Assembly: GCA_946886975.1 (NCBI GenBank)
Contig: CAMPJV010000121.1
Location: 1-7,612, forward strand
Length of the DNA stretch: 7,612 nt
DNA from: an uncultured Taibaiella sp.
GTDB lineage: Bacteria > Bacteroidota > Bacteroidia > Chitinophagales > Chitinophagaceae
Reading direction: 5' to 3'
Below, in pieces: positions 6,346 to 7,612 of the stretch. The notes beneath the pieces were generated by a model that was given only the letters and a program-made list of their open reading frames with translations, made no database searches and was not told the origin of the DNA. A program made the position numbers and the translations under genes. How positions within the stretch are numbered: the first letter of the stretch is position 1; each line of letters starts with the position of its first letter.

Positions 6346-6378
6346 CAAAGATATAAGGTTCATCAAACCGCAGGCAAA
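6346..6378 (-). promoter_or_regulatory. Promoter of the ABC exporter gene
   Basis: On the minus strand TTTG (6378-6375) is followed after 21 bp by TATCTTTG (6353-6346), an exact TAnnTTTG box with permitted spacing. The predicted start near 6340-6342 is only about 5-7 nt before the ATG at 6335, so the transcript would be nearly leaderless. Confidence 0.65.
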
Positions 6379-6396
6379 TACTCCCGTAAGAGATTT

Positions 6397-6828
6397 CTAT
6401 AATTCCTTATTCGAGTAGAGCAGGGATAGCATTTCACCCACCTTCTTGTCTATGGGCAAGGTGAAGGTACCTGCATGTACCTCCTTCAGATCCACCCAGT
6501 AGGTTCGTTCCTGTTCCACTAAGTTTATGATATCAGTCGGAACATCCTGTGCAGACACCAGATAATAGATACTTATCACCTGGGAATCGTCGAAGGCAGA
6601 GTGCTGAAAGAAGTCTGTAGTGTAAAAATGATCCAGTACCACAATGTCCAGACCTAGCTCCTCCTTCCATTCTCTTGACAGGCAGTCTACCGTGCCCTCT
6701 CCCCAGTCAAGACCTCCACCCGGGAACTTTATGATGTACCTGCCCCGAATCAGCTCTTCATTGACCAATAGCTTTCCATCATGTATACATATTCCGTAGA
6801 CACGTACATTAAATCGCCTGGCCTCCAT
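6397..6828 (-). CDS. Nudix hydrolase
   Basis: A 143-residue cytoplasmic protein with one Nudix domain. The Nudix box GX5EX7REUXEEXGU is complete at residues 38-60: Gly38, Glu44, Arg52-Glu53, Glu56-Glu57, Gly59. Glu53, Glu56 and Glu57 would bind Mg2+ or Mn2+. Such enzymes cleave a nucleoside diphosphate linked to another group, for example NTPs, ADP-ribose or dinucleotides. The substrate here cannot be assigned. The N-terminal strand (VRVYGICIHDGKLLV) and the PGGG before the box are standard for small family members. Its ATG overlaps the corA stop codon in the arrangement TGATG and no SD is seen, so translation is probably coupled to corA. The exporter gene follows after 61 bp. Confidence 0.94.
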   Translation of the reverse strand: MEARRFNVRVYGICIHDGKLLVNEELIRGRYIIKFPGGGLDWGEGTVDCLSREWKEELGLDIVVLDHFYTTDFFQHSAFDDSQVISIYYLVSAQDVPTDIINLVEQERTYWVDLKEVHAGTFTLPIDKKVGEMLSLLYSNKEL

Positions 6829-7612
6829 CAGAACCAGCGCTTTTTATTAAAATAGAAAACCATCACCACGGATGTGATAACAGAAAGAATGATGGCAAAA
6901 TAAAAACCTCTGATATCCCCCTCGAAAGGCACCTTTACATTCATCCCGAATATACTGGCTATGAGCGTAGGCAATGATATGAGGATCGTTATGCTGGTGA
7001 GTCGCTTCATCACCAGGTTCATGTTATTATTAATGATACTTGCAAAAGCATCAAGAGAACTGCTTAAGATATTGGTATACTTTTCAGCCATCTCAAGGGC
7101 CTGGGAGAACTCTACTATTAAATCTGATAAAAACTCTCGCTCATCCTCGTCGCAGTGGAGGAAGTTGGTCCTTTCCATCTTCATGAGCAACAGCTCATTG
7201 GAGCGAAGAGCAGTTACGAAGTACACCAGGCTCTTCTGAACCCGCATCAGGTAAAGAAGTTCCTCGTTCCTGTTTGAGTCGTATAGTTTTTGCTCCAGTA
7301 TATTCCGGCGATGATTAATGTCCTTCAGCACCTCCATAAAGTCCATCACCACCTTCTCAAATATCTTGAGCACCATCATGTTCGGGCGCTCAGGGTGGCG
7401 TTTGGCAAATGTGTTCAGAAATCTGCGAATAGCTACATTCTCAAACGAATTAACAGTCAATACCTGGTTCCTTTCGGTAATGATAATGGAAATAGGGATT
7501 GTTACGTAGTCGGCATCACTCTCGTTCAGCGACTTATTCTCAACCGGAGTTTTCAAAACAATAAGCTTCACTCCCTCATCTATTTCATACCTCGCACGTT
7601 CTTCAATATCAA
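6828..7612 (-). CDS. corA: CorA family Mg2+ (divalent cation) transporter, 5' end outside the window
   Basis: 260 complete codons are visible and the frame stays open to the right edge, so the N-terminus is missing; typical family length suggests about 40-60 residues lie outside. A GTG at 7571 could be taken as a start, but the codons before it (reading IEERARYEIDEG) continue the usual Bacteroidota CorA N-terminal domain, so it is an internal valine. The visible part has a mixed cytoplasmic domain, a long helical region (rich in Glu, Lys and Arg) leading into the first membrane helix near SITILISLPTLIASIF, the signature GMN (residues 222-224 of the visible part, preceded by Phe rather than the common Tyr), a short loop VKVPFEGDIRG, a second helix and a basic C-terminal KKRWF. 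It acts in the inner membrane as a pentameric channel for Mg2+ and sometimes Co2+ or Ni2+. Its stop overlaps the Nudix start by one base. Confidence 0.93.
   Translation of the reverse strand, partial: DIEERARYEIDEGVKLIVLKTPVENKSLNESDADYVTIPISIIITERNQVLTVNSFENVAIRRFLNTFAKRHPERPNMMVLKIFEKVVMDFMEVLKDINHRRNILEQKLYDSNRNEELLYLMRVQKSLVYFVTALRSNELLLMKMERTNFLHCDEDEREFLSDLIVEFSQALEMAEKYTNILSSSLDAFASIINNNMNLVMKRLTSITILISLPTLIASIFGMNVKVPFEGDIRGFYFAIILSVITSVVMVFYFNKKRWF

Noticed and set aside
7569..7571. GTG as start of corA
   Set aside because: The frame is open to the window edge and the codons before it match the usual CorA N-terminal domain, so it is internal and the gene is truncated only by the window.

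Overview
The window looks like chromosomal DNA of a Bacteroidota bacterium, plausibly of the Chitinophagaceae or a nearby order; the finer placement is a guess. Three things point there. The protein types are typical of the phylum: a short S21, a DUF6029-type outer-membrane protein, a single-domain TlpA-like thioredoxin and a Bacteroidota-type CorA. Several genes are preceded by the Bacteroidota sigma-factor promoter pattern (TTTG or TTG, 18-21 bp, TAnnTTTG). Almost every gene lacks a Shine-Dalgarno (SD) sequence. No mobile element, CRISPR array, tRNA or rRNA was seen.

Left part (1-1270): rpsU (ribosomal protein bS21) lies on the minus strand with a consensus promoter and the only strong SD in the window. 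To its right is a 426-bp non-coding stretch. It holds purine-rich SD-like tandem motifs (on the minus strand), a 12-unit array with an 11-bp period, and the strong intrinsic terminator of the next gene. That gene, also on the minus strand, encodes an exported TlpA/ResA-like thioredoxin.

Middle (1270-4537): divergent from the thioredoxin is a large outer-membrane beta-barrel candidate (DUF6029 family). It ends in a hairpin terminator that overlaps the promoter of nadB (L-aspartate oxidase, first step of NAD synthesis from aspartate).

Right part (4539-7612): a minus-strand block reads, in transcription order, corA (5' end outside the window), a Nudix hydrolase overlapping it by one base, and an ABC exporter half-transporter with its own promoter. 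The exporter converges on nadB with a single base between the two stop codons.

Most of this is housekeeping or envelope-maintenance DNA, and no clear new defence or mobile system is visible. The features most worth a second look are the rpsU leader with its SD (a likely bS21 feedback control point), the 11-bp periodic array, the promoter built into a terminator ahead of nadB, and the thioredoxin next to a barrel protein whose only two cysteines form a CX4C pair.
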